Below are positions 9,699 to 20,093 of a DNA stretch of 64,000 bases, one piece after another. Position numbers and translations under genes: made by a program. The DNA is from Zopfochytrium polystomum (Eukaryota; Chytridiomycota; Chytridiomycetes; Chytridiales; Chytridiaceae): positions 60,970-124,969 of the forward strand of contig JAIVFJ010000187.1 of NCBI GenBank assembly GCA_025765615.1. The letters run 5' to 3'. Numbering within the stretch: the first letter of the stretch is position 1; every line of letters begins with the position of its first letter. Under the pieces are notes generated by a model that was given only the letters and a program-made list of their open reading frames with translations, was not told the DNA's origin and did no database searches.

Positions 9699-11344
9699 CT
9701 AAGGCACATGACAAAGACCAATATGACTAAGATGGTAAGTACCCAAAGCAGCTGGTAATGATTTTGTAAGATAATCTGCTGGTTGCTCGCCACCAGGAAT
9801 CCATTCCAGTCGAATCACTTGTCGATTAACCAGTTCCCGGATATAGTGATACTTAACCAGAATATGTTTTGACCTATTAGTGTAGAGATCGTTTGAGCTC
9901 AAATTGATGACGCCTTGGTTGTCAGTATAGATTGGAATAGGAGTCGGGGACGGGAGCATAAGTGCTGTGTGTTGTTGTGAGATGGCCTCCAGTTCTCGTC
10001 CTAGTTCTGAGACTGCAACGTATTCTGCTTGCTGAGGTGACAGCATAACTGTAGGACTGCGAGTTGATGCCCAGCTGATAGCGGTATTTCCAAACAAAAC
10101 GAAGTAGCCAAGTTGTGATTTCCCATCAGCATGAACTCCATGAGCAGCATCCGAGTAGCCAAAAATTCCAGACCCTGTGTTGGAATAAAGCAAACCATAC
10201 TCACGTGTACCATTCATATATTGAAGGACTCGAATGAGGATCTGCAAGTGGTGTTTGCTTGGGTCCTTGCTGCAGGCGCCAAGATATGAGACTGCTGCTG
10301 TTCATCATTTTCTCGAGGTTGAAGAGTGAGAGGACTAGGGAGAGCAGTTACTGCTGCCTTCTTTCCATTGACTAGGTCTGCATGGCGTTGGAGTAACTCT
10401 TTGGTGTAAGCTCGTTGATGCAAGTAGATGCCAGTTGGTGTTCGATGAACTTCCATATTCAGTACGGTCTTGATATGACCTAGTTCGCGGAGCTTGTAGA
10501 AGGATTTTAGCAAAGTGATGGCAGAGGTGATTTCCTCTGTGTGCCCAAAGAAACAAATATCATCAACATAGATAGCAATGAAAATAATACGTTCCTTTGT
10601 GCGCTTGAAGAGGATGCACGGATCTGCTGCGCTTTGTTGGTAGCTGGCAGACTTGAGACGACCAATGAGTTCCTGGTACCAACAACGCCCCGCTTGCTTG
10701 ATACCGTTGACAGCTTTGTGCAAAAGCCAGACCTTGCCATCCGAACGGTAGCCATCTGGTTGCTCCATGTAGATGGGGACATCAAGTTTGCTGTTGAGGT
10801 AGGCATTGCTAATATCGACCATGGCTGTGTCCCAACCGTTTGAGGCTGTCATAGCAAGGAGCCATCGTAGACTATTGATGCGAACAACAGGAGAGTGAGT
10901 GTTCCAGAAATCAACGCCACGACGCTGTGTAAAGCCCTTCGCCACTAGTCGTGCGCGAAAGCGCTCAATGCTGCCGTCTGGTCGAAGCTTGACCTTGTAA
11001 ACCCATTTGTTCTGCACGACATTGACATTCTTGGGTCGATCAACGACTTCGAAGGCTGCAAGCATTCTGAGAGCGTCAATCTCTGTTTGCTCTGCTGCAA
11101 TCCACTCTTTGGACCACTTTCCACTCATGGCCTCAGTGCGTGTTACCGGGTCTGGACATTTGACACTGGTTAAATATAGATGTCTGGATCGAGTATGTTT
11201 TGGAGATGGGCTGCGCGTAGGGCTGCATGGTGATTTGCGCACATGTGTAGGTGGAGGCTCTGGTGGTGGTGGTTCTGGTGGTGGCGCTTGACGTGGTAGG
11301 TCTCTAGCTGGTGTTTCAGCAATTGTTTTGTCATCAGGGGTATG
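9699..11344 (-). pseudogene. pol: Pol exon 2 of copy A3: reverse transcriptase and RNase H, frameshifted
   Basis: This is the inverted twin of 4869-6514. Reverse transcriptase reads from the PPPEP-rich linker through IYVDDI and loses frame at the 79-base deletion. RNase H continues in another frame to the stop at 9699. The shared deletion shows that A1 and A3 descend from one already defective copy or are a direct duplication. Confidence 0.9.
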
Positions 11345-11895
11345 CTTTGGTGGTGTTAGTAAAGTTACAGAGGTGTTTGTGAGTATTAGGATGCAGAAAA
11401 AGGAAATAGAAAAATCATTGGCAGGTTAGAAAAATCATTGGCAGGTGAGCCTTCTGCACGATGCGGCTCGGGACACCCCGTGCCAGAGAGCCTTCTCTTC
11501 CTCTCTCCACAGCCCGCCTTCCGCATTTTCCCCCATGCGTAACGTCAGGCGCCAAGGGACCTATCTCCCCTGGTGGTGTTCCTTACGGAATGGGCTCCCC
11601 AAACAGGCATCCATCCCTTCTGACTTGGGTCCACGCCACACTAGCTCCCGCAGGGTCGGTATGGCCCAGGGCCTTCGGTTGCGCCACCCACGTCACTCCC
11701 AGCCGAGAGTGCGCCTGCAGTCACAGAGCCGGTCGCCGCCCTCACTCATCCGATTGGTCCCCCAGCTTTAGTGCTCGTAGGTAAGGCCCACTGGAGGTGG
11801 CGTTAATTGCGGTAACACGGAGTCCATCCCGTCGTGCCGCCACCTCCAACACTTCGTGCTGTACATCGTTATCCGATTCACTTTCGCTGCCGTAC
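11345..11895 (-). other. Predicted pol intron in copy A3
   Basis: This is the inverted copy of 4318-4868, with the same GTACGG donor, TACTAAC branch point and AG acceptor. Confidence 0.75.
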
Positions 11896-12730
11896 CTGGA
11901 TCACTTCATGTTCGTTTGGTGCTAGTTCTGTGGAAGGTTGTCGTTCAGCTACCGCTGCTGGTCTTGGTTCTGGGAATTGATCCACGCGAACATTGGCTTC
12001 ACGAAGGAGGTTGGTGATGTTTTGTTCAGTTGATGTAAGTTCATCTTTGCTGAGGAGTGGTGTTAGCTGATGAACGAGGTCCTGAGTAATATCCTCTGCT
12101 GCTGAGGTGCTGAGGCGAGGGAAACTGTCTTCTGCAACCACAAGGTCATCCAATCGATGAGTGATTACTCTACCCGTGCTGATGTCAATCAAGCGAGCAA
12201 TGGAACGACCAATGTTTCCAATGTAAATTGCTGGTCGGGCGCGTTCTGCAAGCTTTTTAAACTGATGTGTTTGTCCACGTTCCTTTGCTGTGATATGATA
12301 CAAACATCCTGAGCCAAAAACTCTGAATTGACTGATGCATGGAGGGAATCCAAGAAGCGTTTCAACTGGAGATAGTAATCCACGGCTGAGGACAGGAAGT
12401 GTATTGATGATATCTACTGCATGTCGAATCGCGTATCCCCACCATGACCATGGTGAACCAGCATGTCTTAGAAGAGATCGTGTGACATCCATGACTGTTC
12501 GAACTGCTCGCTCTGCTTTCCCATTCAGCTCAGGTGTATGAGGTGGACTAACTTCAACGCGGATGCCACGTGATGCACAGAAACGGTTAAAAGCAAGTGA
12601 ATTCAGTTCCCCACCATCAAAGCGGACGCCCTTTACACGAACATCCCTAACTGTCTCCAATTGTTGGATGATCTTAATGGCCTCTGGTAGTGCTTCTGAC
12701 TTTCTCCGAAGGTTTGTCAACCAGAGATAA
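11896..12730 (-). pseudogene. pol: C-terminal integrase fragment of copy A3
   Basis: The frame starts at the codons for YLWLTNLRRK within the integrase core. It keeps the second Asp (GVRFDGGEL) and the Glu (ELNGKAERAV) of the DDE triad but lacks the first Asp, the HHCC finger and the protease. Upstream, the LTR of copy A4 is fused directly to it, giving one long artificial open frame across LTR and integrase. Confidence 0.88.
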
Positions 12731-12976
12731 TGAAAGAAATGACTGCTGCTGTTTGTGGATGGTGGTGAACTACTCTGGTGGACTACTCTCTTATGATGGT
12801 GAAGCTGAGATGGGAGACTGTTGCACAATGTATGCTGTTTGGCTTTATACAAAATTGTGACAAAGACCAGGTGACAAAAAATGCACCAAATCCTCATCAC
12901 AGTTGGTGCTCCCATGCACCACAGTGTGAGGTGTTGCTCCTGCACACTGCTTACTGCAAAAACCCAAAATCTAACA
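12731..12976 (-). repeat. 3' LTR of copia element A4
   Basis: This is a 246 bp family A LTR with intact TG...CA ends. The polypurine tract lies just inside it at about 12977-12988. Its outer edge abuts truncated integrase of A3 without a recognisable duplication. Confidence 0.93.
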
Positions 12977-13259
12977 CTCCCCCCTAAGCTGTGGGCAGGA
13001 GCAAAAGGGCCAGCACGGAGGAAAACCTTACGCCATAGGCAACGTAAGGAAACCGTACACTGGTTAAGGAAAAGCAATAAACAGGTATGACTGGCCACCA
13101 GGTGGCAGAACAATAAGAAAAGAATGCCCATATGAAATTTGTAGATGGAGAGCAAAGAAGCTTGAATGCAGGAATATAAGAAGCAATGCAGAAGAAGAAG
13201 AAGGGCAAGAAAGAGAAGGAGAAACAGGATGTAATATAAATAAAGAAAGGGGACAGAAA

Positions 13260-14984
13260 CTAAGGCACATGACAAAGACCAATATGACTAAGATGGTAAG
13301 TACCCAAAGCAGCTGGTAATGATTTTGTAAGATAATCTGCTGGTTGCTCGCCACCAGGAATCCATTCCAGTCGAATCACTTGTCGATCAACCAGTTCCCT
13401 GATATAGTGATACTTAACCAGAATATGTTTTGACCTATTAGTGTAGAGATCATTTGAGCTCAAATTGATGACGCCTTGGTTGTCAGTATAGATTGGAATA
13501 GGAGTTGGGGATGGGAGCATAAGTGCTGTGTGCTGTTGTGAGATGGCCTCCAGTTCTCGTCCTAGTTCTGAGACTGCAACGTATTCTGCTTGCTGAGGTG
13601 ACAGCATAACTGTAGGACTGCGAGTTGATGCCCAGCTGATGGCGGTATTTCCAAGCAAAACGAAGTAGCCAAGTTGTGATTTCCCATCAGCATGAACTCC
13701 ATGAGCAGCATCCGAGTAGCCGAAAATTCCAGACCCTGTGTTGGAATAAAGCAAACCATACTCACGTGTACCATTGATATATTGAAGGACTCGAATGAGG
13801 ATCTGCAAGTGGTGTTTGCTTGGGTCCTTGCTGAAGGCGCCAAGATATGAGACTGCTGGTGCCAAGTCTGGTCGTGTGTGTGTTGCCAAATAGTTGATGC
13901 CACCAAGGATTGCTTGGTAGAGCTGTTGATTTGCTGTGGGTTCATCATTTTCTCGAGGTTGAAGACTGAGAGGACTGGGGAGAGCAGTTATTGCTGTCTT
14001 CTTTCCATTGACTAGGTCTGCATGGCGTTGGAGTAACTCTTTGGTGTAAGCTCGTTGATGCAAGTAAATGCCAGTTGGTGTTCGATGAACTTCCATATTC
14101 AGTACGGTCTTGATATGACCTAGTTCGCGGAGCTTATAGAAGGATTTTAGCAAATTGATGGCAGAGGTGATTTCCTCTGTGTGCCCAAAGAAACAAATAT
14201 CATCGACATAGATAGCAATGAAAATAATACGTTCCTTTGTGCGCTTGAAGAGGATGCACGGATCTGCTGCGCTTTGTTGGTAGTCGGCAGATTTGAGACG
14301 ACCAATGAGTTCCTGGTACCAACAACGCCCCGCTTGCTTGATACCGTTGACAGCTTTGTGCAAAAGCCAGACCTTGCCATCCGAACGGTAGCCATCTGGT
14401 TGCTCCATGTAGATGGGGACATCAAGTTTGCTGTTGAGGTAGGCATTGCTAATATCGACCATGGCTGTGTCCCAACCGTTTGAGGCTGTCATAGCAAGGA
14501 GCCATCGTAGACTATTGATGCGAACAACAGGAGAGTGAGTGTTCCAGAAATCAACGCCACGACGCTGTGTAAAGCCCTTCGCCACTAGTCGTGCGCGAAA
14601 GCGCTCAATGCTGCCGTCTGGTCGAAGCTTGACCTTGTAAACCCATTTGTTCTGTACGACATTGACATTCTTGGGTCGATCAACGACTTCGAAGGCTGCA
14701 AGCATTCTGAGAGCGTCAATCTCTGTTTGCTCTGCTGCAATCCACTCTTTGGACCACTTTCCACTCATGGCCTCAGTGCGTGTTACCGGGTCTGGACATT
14801 TGACACTGGTTAAATATAGATGTCCGGATCGAGTATGTTTTGGAGATGGGCTGCGCGTAGGGCTGCATGGTGATTTGCGCACATGTGTAGGTGGAGGCTC
14901 TGGTGGTGGTGGTTCTGGTGGTGGCGCTTGACGTGGTAGGTCTCTAGCTGGTGTTTCAGCAATTGTTTTGTCATCAGGGGTATG
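13260..14984 (-). CDS. pol: Pol exon 2 of element A4: reverse transcriptase and RNase H, intact
   Basis: The open frame joins a Pro-rich linker to reverse transcriptase, with IYVDDI as the catalytic Asp pair, and then to RNase H, with GYSDAAHG, AEYVAVSE, IYTDNQG and ADYLTK as the acidic sites. It includes the stretch LYQAILGGINYLATHTR, which is deleted in A1 and A3. There is no in-frame ATG at its beginning. Translation as part of Pol therefore needs the upstream intron to be removed, or some other mechanism. It would copy element RNA into DNA inside the particle. Confidence 0.9.
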   Translation of the reverse strand, partial: HTPDDKTIAETPARDLPRQAPPPEPPPPEPPPTHVRKSPCSPTRSPSPKHTRSGHLYLTSVKCPDPVTRTEAMSGKWSKEWIAAEQTEIDALRMLAAFEVVDRPKNVNVVQNKWVYKVKLRPDGSIERFRARLVAKGFTQRRGVDFWNTHSPVVRINSLRWLLAMTASNGWDTAMVDISNAYLNSKLDVPIYMEQPDGYRSDGKVWLLHKAVNGIKQAGRCWYQELIGRLKSADYQQSAADPCILFKRTKERIIFIAIYVDDICFFGHTEEITSAINLLKSFYKLRELGHIKTVLNMEVHRTPTGIYLHQRAYTKELLQRHADLVNGKKTAITALPSPLSLQPRENDEPTANQQLYQAILGGINYLATHTRPDLAPAVSYLGAFSKDPSKHHLQILIRVLQYINGTREYGLLYSNTGSGIFGYSDAAHGVHADGKSQLGYFVLLGNTAISWASTRSPTVMLSPQQAEYVAVSELGRELEAISQQHTALMLPSPTPIPIYTDNQGVINLSSNDLYTNRSKHILVKYHYIRELVDRQVIRLEWIPGGEQPADYLTKSLPAALGTYHLSHIGLCHVP

Positions 14985-15535
14985 CTTTGGTGGTGTTAGT
15001 AAAGTTACAGAGGTGTTTGTGAGTATTAGGATGCAGAAAAAGGAAATAGAAAAATCATTGGCAGGTTAGAAAAATCATTGGCAGGTGAGCCTTCTGCACG
15101 ATGCGGCTCGGGACACCCCGTGCCAGAGAGCCTTCTCTTCCTCTCTCCACAGCCCGCCTTCCGCACTTTCCCCCATGCGTAACGTCAGGCGCCAAGGGAC
15201 CTATCTCCCCTGGTGGTGTTCCTTACGGAATGGGCTCCCCAAACAGGCATCCATCCCTTCTGACTTGGGTCCACGCCACACTAGCTCCCGCAGGGTCGGT
15301 ATGGCCCAGGGCCTTCGGTTGCGCCACCCACGTCACTCCCAGCCGAGAGTGCGCCTGCAGTCACAGAGCCGGTCGCCGCCCTCACTCATCCGATTGGTCC
15401 CCCGGCTTTAGTGCTCGTAGGTAAGGCCCACTGGAGGTGGCGTTAATTGCGGTAACACGGAGTCCATCCCGTCGTGCCGCCACCTCCAACACTTCGTGCT
15501 GTACATCGTTATCCGATTCACTTTCGCTGCCGTAC
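14985..15535 (-). other. Predicted pol intron in element A4
   Basis: The segment is 551 bases, nearly identical to 4318-4868, with the donor GTACGG, TACTAAC branch point and AG acceptor preserved. Removal joins two complete codons and makes protease-integrase-RT-RNase H one frame. Confidence 0.78.
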
Positions 15536-17233
15536 CTGGATCACTTCATGTTCGTTTGGTGCTAGTTCTGTGGAAGGTTGTCGTTCAGCTACCGCTGCTG
15601 GTCTTGGTTCTGGGAATTGATCCACGCGAACATTGGCTTCACGAAGGAGGTTGGTGATGTTTTGTTCAGTTGATGTAAGTTCATCTTTGCTGAGGAGTGG
15701 TGTTAGCTGATGAACGAGGTCCTGAGTAATATCCTCTGCTGCTGAGGTGCTGAGGCGAGGGAAACTGTCTTCTGCAACCACAAGGTCATCCAATCGATGA
15801 GTGATTACTCTACCCGTGCTGATGTCAATCAAGCGAGCAATGGAACGACCAATGTTTCCAATGTAAATTGCTGGTCGGGCGCGTTCTGCAAGCTTTTTAA
15901 ACTGATGTGTTTGTCCACGTTCCTTTGCTGTGATATGATACAAACATCCTGAGCCAAAAACTCTGAATTGACTGATGCATGGAGGGAATCCAAGAAGCGT
16001 TTCAACTGGAGATAGTAATCCACGGCTGAGGACAGGAAGTGTATTGATGATATCTACTGCATGTCGAATCGCGTATCCCCACCATGACCATGGTGAACCA
16101 GCATGTCTTAGAAGAGATCGTGTGACATCCATGACTGTTCGAACTGCTCGCTCTGCTTTCCCATTCAGCTCAGGTGTATAAGGTGGACTGACTTCAACGC
16201 GGATGCCACGTGATGCACAGAAACGGTTAAAAGCGAGTGAATTCAGTTCCCCACCATCAAAGCGGACGCCCTTTACACGAACATCCCTAACTGTCTCCAA
16301 TTGTTGGATGATCTTAATGGCCTCTGGTAGTGCTTCTGACTTTCTCCGAAGGTTCGTCGACCAGAGATAATTACTTGCATAGTCAATGGCAATGAGAGCA
16401 AAGCCATATTGTCCTCGAAACTTTGGTTTGACTTCCACTAGATCAAAGGCTAAATATTCGCCTGGTACTTTATCTGGAGGATCTGTATGTGGAATAGCAG
16501 CACGAGTCTGTTTGGCAATAATGCAGGCCTTACACGGTTCTTCAAGTAAGTCCAGCTTAATGTCAGGAAAGTCAGCACATGTACGGCGCTCCTTCATTGC
16601 TCGTAGTCTTGCATAAGGGATATGGCCGAGGCGTTCATGCATGCGCTGAGTGTTTGGAGCTTTGCTGTTGAGAAAGGCTGTGCGTATACTGAGTGTATCA
16701 ACTGGTTCTGCAGAGCTGAAGAGGTTGTAAAATTTACTGGCGCAGTGTGCAATAAATTGTTTGCTGTAGTTGAAGTTGGGGTTTGCTGCTGTTGGGAACC
16801 ATTGGAGACCATGTCTAAGAATCATTTGAAGGACGGCTGGATCTCCTTCCTCAGGACTGCTACGATAAATAGTACCAGGTTGAAGGTCTCGTGCAAGATG
16901 GAAGAAGCCACATAGTTGTAGGTCCCGATCAGCGACCAAGTTGACAGGACATTCTGGAGCATATTGGGCACCTTCAATTATAAGTGTGATGTTGTTGGCG
17001 AGTGGTATGAGAGCTGTGCCGTATCCTTCACAAGTAAGAATAGGTCCTTCTTTGGCGATACGCATGCTAGATTTCTGCTGAGTATAACTATAGGGAATGA
17101 AGAGAGAGAAATCTCGAAGCGTTGTGACATTGCAACCGTTGTCGATGAGTACAGGAAAAGAAATTGGAAGGGAAGGGACGTTAACTGCAAATGCCCGGAT
17201 TACTCCCGGGCCATCCAAAAATCCTGTTGACTT
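15536..17233 (-). CDS. pol: Pol exon 1 of element A4: protease and integrase, intact
   Basis: The content is as in A1: the DNG-type protease motif, the HHCC finger, then the DDE integrase core (HLAFDLVEV in the related frame, GVRFDGGEL, ELNGKAERAV). The frame overlaps the end of gag in the -1 frame. The integrase would insert the cDNA. Without splicing, it ends at the stop at 15518, just inside the intron. Confidence 0.88.
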
Positions 17234-18618
17234 TCATCTAGTTCAGTCTCTGATTGGAGTTGCGTTTCCATCCACAATTGCTGTTCTGCAGCATACTGCT
17301 CACTTTGCTGGTCATCCCAATCACCGTTCTGTAGCAGAAGTGCTTGGTTTTCAGGTATCTGCTGTTGTGGAGGGTTTGGTTGCTGGAGTAAGAGCGCATT
17401 TGGATTTGCTGGTGGTCGATTCTGTTGCTGTTGCTGCAATTGCTGAAGAAATGTGTTGGCACACTGTCGAGCAACATGACCATAGCCTCCACATGCATGA
17501 CATTGGACTCCAAAAGACTGTTGCTGTGCAGGGTACCAACTCCCCCCAGAGTTGCGTCCCATTGCGGTACCACCTGTTGCTGTTCCACGTGAACTTAGTC
17601 CTCGCCATGTTCCTCGGCCTCGGCCAAAACCACCATATGGGCGCGGTGTGTACTGTTGGGACTGAGGGTTTTGGTACTGCAAGGTTGTTGGGCGGATATT
17701 AGGATACGGCTGGTACTGCTGAGGTTTATGATAACTGCCACGACCACGGAGTTGATTATAGTGTACTTTTGGCCGAATAATTACATTTGCTGTTGGTGTA
17801 GTGACTTCTGGAATGGCTGTTGTCAGGTCCCGCTCCTGTTGTGCTGCAAGTCGATCCCGCCTCTCATCATATGTATTTTGGCGGGCGGTAGATTTAAATA
17901 AGGTGATTAGTTTAGTCAATGATGAAACAGAAGTGATAGGATTCCCTGCAAACATGAACGTATTGGCAACACCCATATCGATTAGCGTGTTGTTCAGGGC
18001 AGATACGAAGACTCGCACAACTTTGGAAAATGGTGTGATGCGACTGCGGATTTCCACTGATGAACTTTCTGCAAAGCTTTCTACTTTGTGGTAAGCTGTA
18101 ATGAAGCGCATTGCAAATGACTCGGATGATTCTGCAGGTTCCATTTTTATACGTTCGAAATCATCAATAATTTCCTTTGCTAATCCTTGATCTGTTGTTC
18201 GACATGCAATCGCAATTTCTCCAAGCAGTGTGTAGGCAAATATCTGCCCTCGTCGGGGGAACTGTGGTAGAAGCTCTGGTTCAACATGTCGTCGAATGAG
18301 AAGGATACAGTATGCGTTCTGGTCTTCTGTCCCTGGGAACCATTTGACCGGCTCACGCCCGTCTCGTGCAAATGCATAATGCTCGCCATGGTTGGGCCCC
18401 CTGCGTACTCTGCATGTTGGGCCGACATTAGGATCATTGGGGTCCACTTGATCATTGCGTAATACATTAATTCGGTCTGGGTCAACACAGTGGCGGAGAC
18501 CATTGCTTTTGTTGGATAGTTCTGAAATTAGGTCGTCCAGCCAATCTCCAAAATTTGCTGCGCCTTTGAGGATGGGGAATGCACGGGAAGCATACTTGAT
18601 TTGATCACGCTCGCTCAT
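17200..18618 (-). CDS. gag: Gag of element A4, intact
   Basis: The protein is about 472 residues from the ATG at 18618, which is conserved in every copy. The open frame extends upstream to a TTG at 18753 but has no earlier ATG. The capsid-like region covers roughly residues 1-300. A Gly/Arg-rich and Gln-rich tail with the zinc knuckle CHACGGYGHVARQC follows. The frame ends just inside the pol overlap (17200-17233), where a T run (five T) lies in the overlap and could allow a -1 shift. Confidence 0.9.
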   Translation of the reverse strand: MSERDQIKYASRAFPILKGAANFGDWLDDLISELSNKSNGLRHCVDPDRINVLRNDQVDPNDPNVGPTCRVRRGPNHGEHYAFARDGREPVKWFPGTEDQNAYCILLIRRHVEPELLPQFPRRGQIFAYTLLGEIAIACRTTDQGLAKEIIDDFERIKMEPAESSESFAMRFITAYHKVESFAESSSVEIRSRITPFSKVVRVFVSALNNTLIDMGVANTFMFAGNPITSVSSLTKLITLFKSTARQNTYDERRDRLAAQQERDLTTAIPEVTTPTANVIIRPKVHYNQLRGRGSYHKPQQYQPYPNIRPTTLQYQNPQSQQYTPRPYGGFGRGRGTWRGLSSRGTATGGTAMGRNSGGSWYPAQQQSFGVQCHACGGYGHVARQCANTFLQQLQQQQQNRPPANPNALLLQQPNPPQQQIPENQALLLQNGDWDDQQSEQYAAEQQLWMETQLQSETELDESQQDFWMARE

Positions 18619-19508
18619 GCTTGTGAGGAAAATGTGTGAGAGCTTTGCAGGAGAATAGAAATTTGAAAGGCAGTGATTTCCCTGATTTAGTGATAACCCT
18701 TCGTAGGGAATAGTAGCAGACTCAACAAGCGTGACACGACACTTGATGGTCAAGGTATGGGTGTGGATAGGTGGATAGGTGATGTGTGTAACGAGTTGGT
18801 GTTGAGAAAAACAGACTTGTCACGTTTGTGGAGCGAAATTGAGTGACTAGATGGGCCAAAATGCAGATGCAGCTTGTAACTCAATAACCCAAGAGGCCAA
18901 CGACGAAATTGGAGAATCACTGAGTTGCCCCACGTAGATCAGTAGTTGCTGAGTGCAGAGAAATTGGTTTTAAGTGATTTGGTCTGGTTTTGGCTGAGTT
19001 GTGTTGGTGGGAAGCTCTAATACAGCAATTTCGACGAGTTGAGTGCTAATTGAACAGTAAAAACGCGGACAGCTGTTATTCTGCAAGGAACCAGTCGAAG
19101 ATCACGATATTTGGTGGATAGATAGAGTGGAAGTAGCTCTTTCCTGTGGTGGTAAGCGATTCCTGAAGCAATTGAAAGAAGTTGCAAACGTAAACTCTCG
19201 AAATTCGGCGTTATCAGGTGGCTGATGTTGTGGATGAGTGCTGTTACACGCTCTGCAACGCTGCTGCAGCGAAAAACGATCGTCAAAACGTCTTCCCCAG
19301 TGTTAAAAGTGGTGTGGACGTGGTGAAATGGTGGGGGTACAAAAACTGAAGGTGTTGGTTCTGCAGGTAGTGATGCTGGTGATGTGTGGTGGTGAGTGGC
19401 ACTGTTTGTTTACTTGTTTTTCAAGTGTGTTGCTGCGTTCTGCACGTTCTTCCTCGATTCTGCTTGTTGTTTATACTCCAGATGATTGGGATGGGTCACA
19501 ATTTTGTA
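18619..19508 (-). other. 5' leader of element A4
   Basis: These 890 bases lie between the 5' LTR and the gag ATG. The part next to the LTR carries the LTR-complementary primer-site sequence. No convincing coding region is present. The equivalent leader in A1/A2 is 7044-7934. Confidence 0.8.
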
Positions 19509-19755
19509 TGAAAGAAATGACTGCTGCTGTTTGTGGATGGTGGTGAACTACTCTGGTGGACTACTCTCTTGTGATGGTGAAGCTGAGATGGGAGACTGTT
19601 GTACAATGTATGCTGTTTGGCTTTATACAAAATTGTGACAAAGACCAGGTGACAAAAAATGCACCAAATCCTCATCACAGTTGGTGCTCCCATGAACCAC
19701 AGTGTGAGGGTGTTGCTCCTGCACACTGCTTACTGCAAAAACACAAAATCTTACA
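19509..19755 (-). repeat. 5' LTR of copia element A4
   Basis: This is a 247 bp family A LTR. It differs from the 3' LTR at 12731-12976 by about six changes: one inserted G, a lost C near its start and an altered terminus. A reduced LTR match implies age or recombination. Confidence 0.9.
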
Positions 19756-19787
19756 CTGACTTCAACGCGGATACCAGGTGATGCACA

Positions 19788-20093
19788 TGTTATGAATCAC
19801 CCTCTGGAAACCTCTGGAACCTTCTAGAACATTCCTATGGAACCTTGTGGAACCTTCTGGAACCTTCTTTGCTTTCCTGACTTGTCTTGTTGTCATTGGT
19901 ATCATTGATATCATTGTATTACTAATTGCTCTTTCTGGAACTTTCTTTGAGACTTGACAAGGAAGACTCTCAAAAGGTATTAAATGGGGATGGGGGACCT
20001 GTCCCATCCCTCAAGTGAATTATTGTTTCCAATACAATCATCACTCCTCTCAGTTCCTTGTCTGCCTTGTCCTGTCCTGCCCTGTTCCTGACA
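19788..20093 (-). mobile_element. Solo LTR of the Ty3/gypsy family seen at 28862
   Basis: The 306 bp segment begins TGTTATGAATCACC and ends CTGTTCCTGACA on the plus strand, with the 5-base duplication GCACA (19783-19787 and 20094-20098). It matches the reverse complement of the LTR at 28862-29163. The strand is set by comparison: the 28862 copy belongs to a minus-strand element whose LTR reads TGTCAGG...TAACA on the plus strand, so this copy is in the opposite orientation to that one. Strand assignment is less certain than identity. Confidence 0.82.

Larger units (their letters stand above)
9170..12730 (-). mobile_element. Copia copy A3, 5'-truncated, inverted duplicate of A1
   Basis: The segment is the reverse complement of 3483-7043, with the same length (3561 bases) and no length difference between arms. 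It carries A1's private 79-base deletion and A1's variants (for example LWLTN in integrase and an A in the LTR where A4 has G). It has a 3' LTR (9170-9415), RNase H, reverse transcriptase, the pol intron and the C-terminal part of integrase. It stops abruptly inside integrase at 12730, against the LTR of copy A4. Confidence 0.93.
12731..19755 (-). mobile_element. Full-length Ty1/copia element A4
   Basis: This is the only complete family A copy in the window: 5' LTR 19509-19755, leader 18619-19508, gag 17200-18618, protease-integrase 15536-17233, intron 14985-15535, RT-RNase H 13260-14984, polypurine tract and 3' LTR 12731-12976. All reading frames are open. The two LTRs differ at about six positions, including a changed 5' terminus (TGTAAG), so it is not a brand-new insertion. 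The flanking five bases (GATAA and CTGAC) do not match. The copy may therefore be recombinant, not a simple insertion. Confidence 0.93.

Noticed and set aside
11878..13275. A 465-codon open frame on the minus strand that looks like a novel fusion protein
   Set aside because: It is RNase H-downstream/LTR sequence of A4 read in an arbitrary frame and joined by chance to the truncated integrase of A3.
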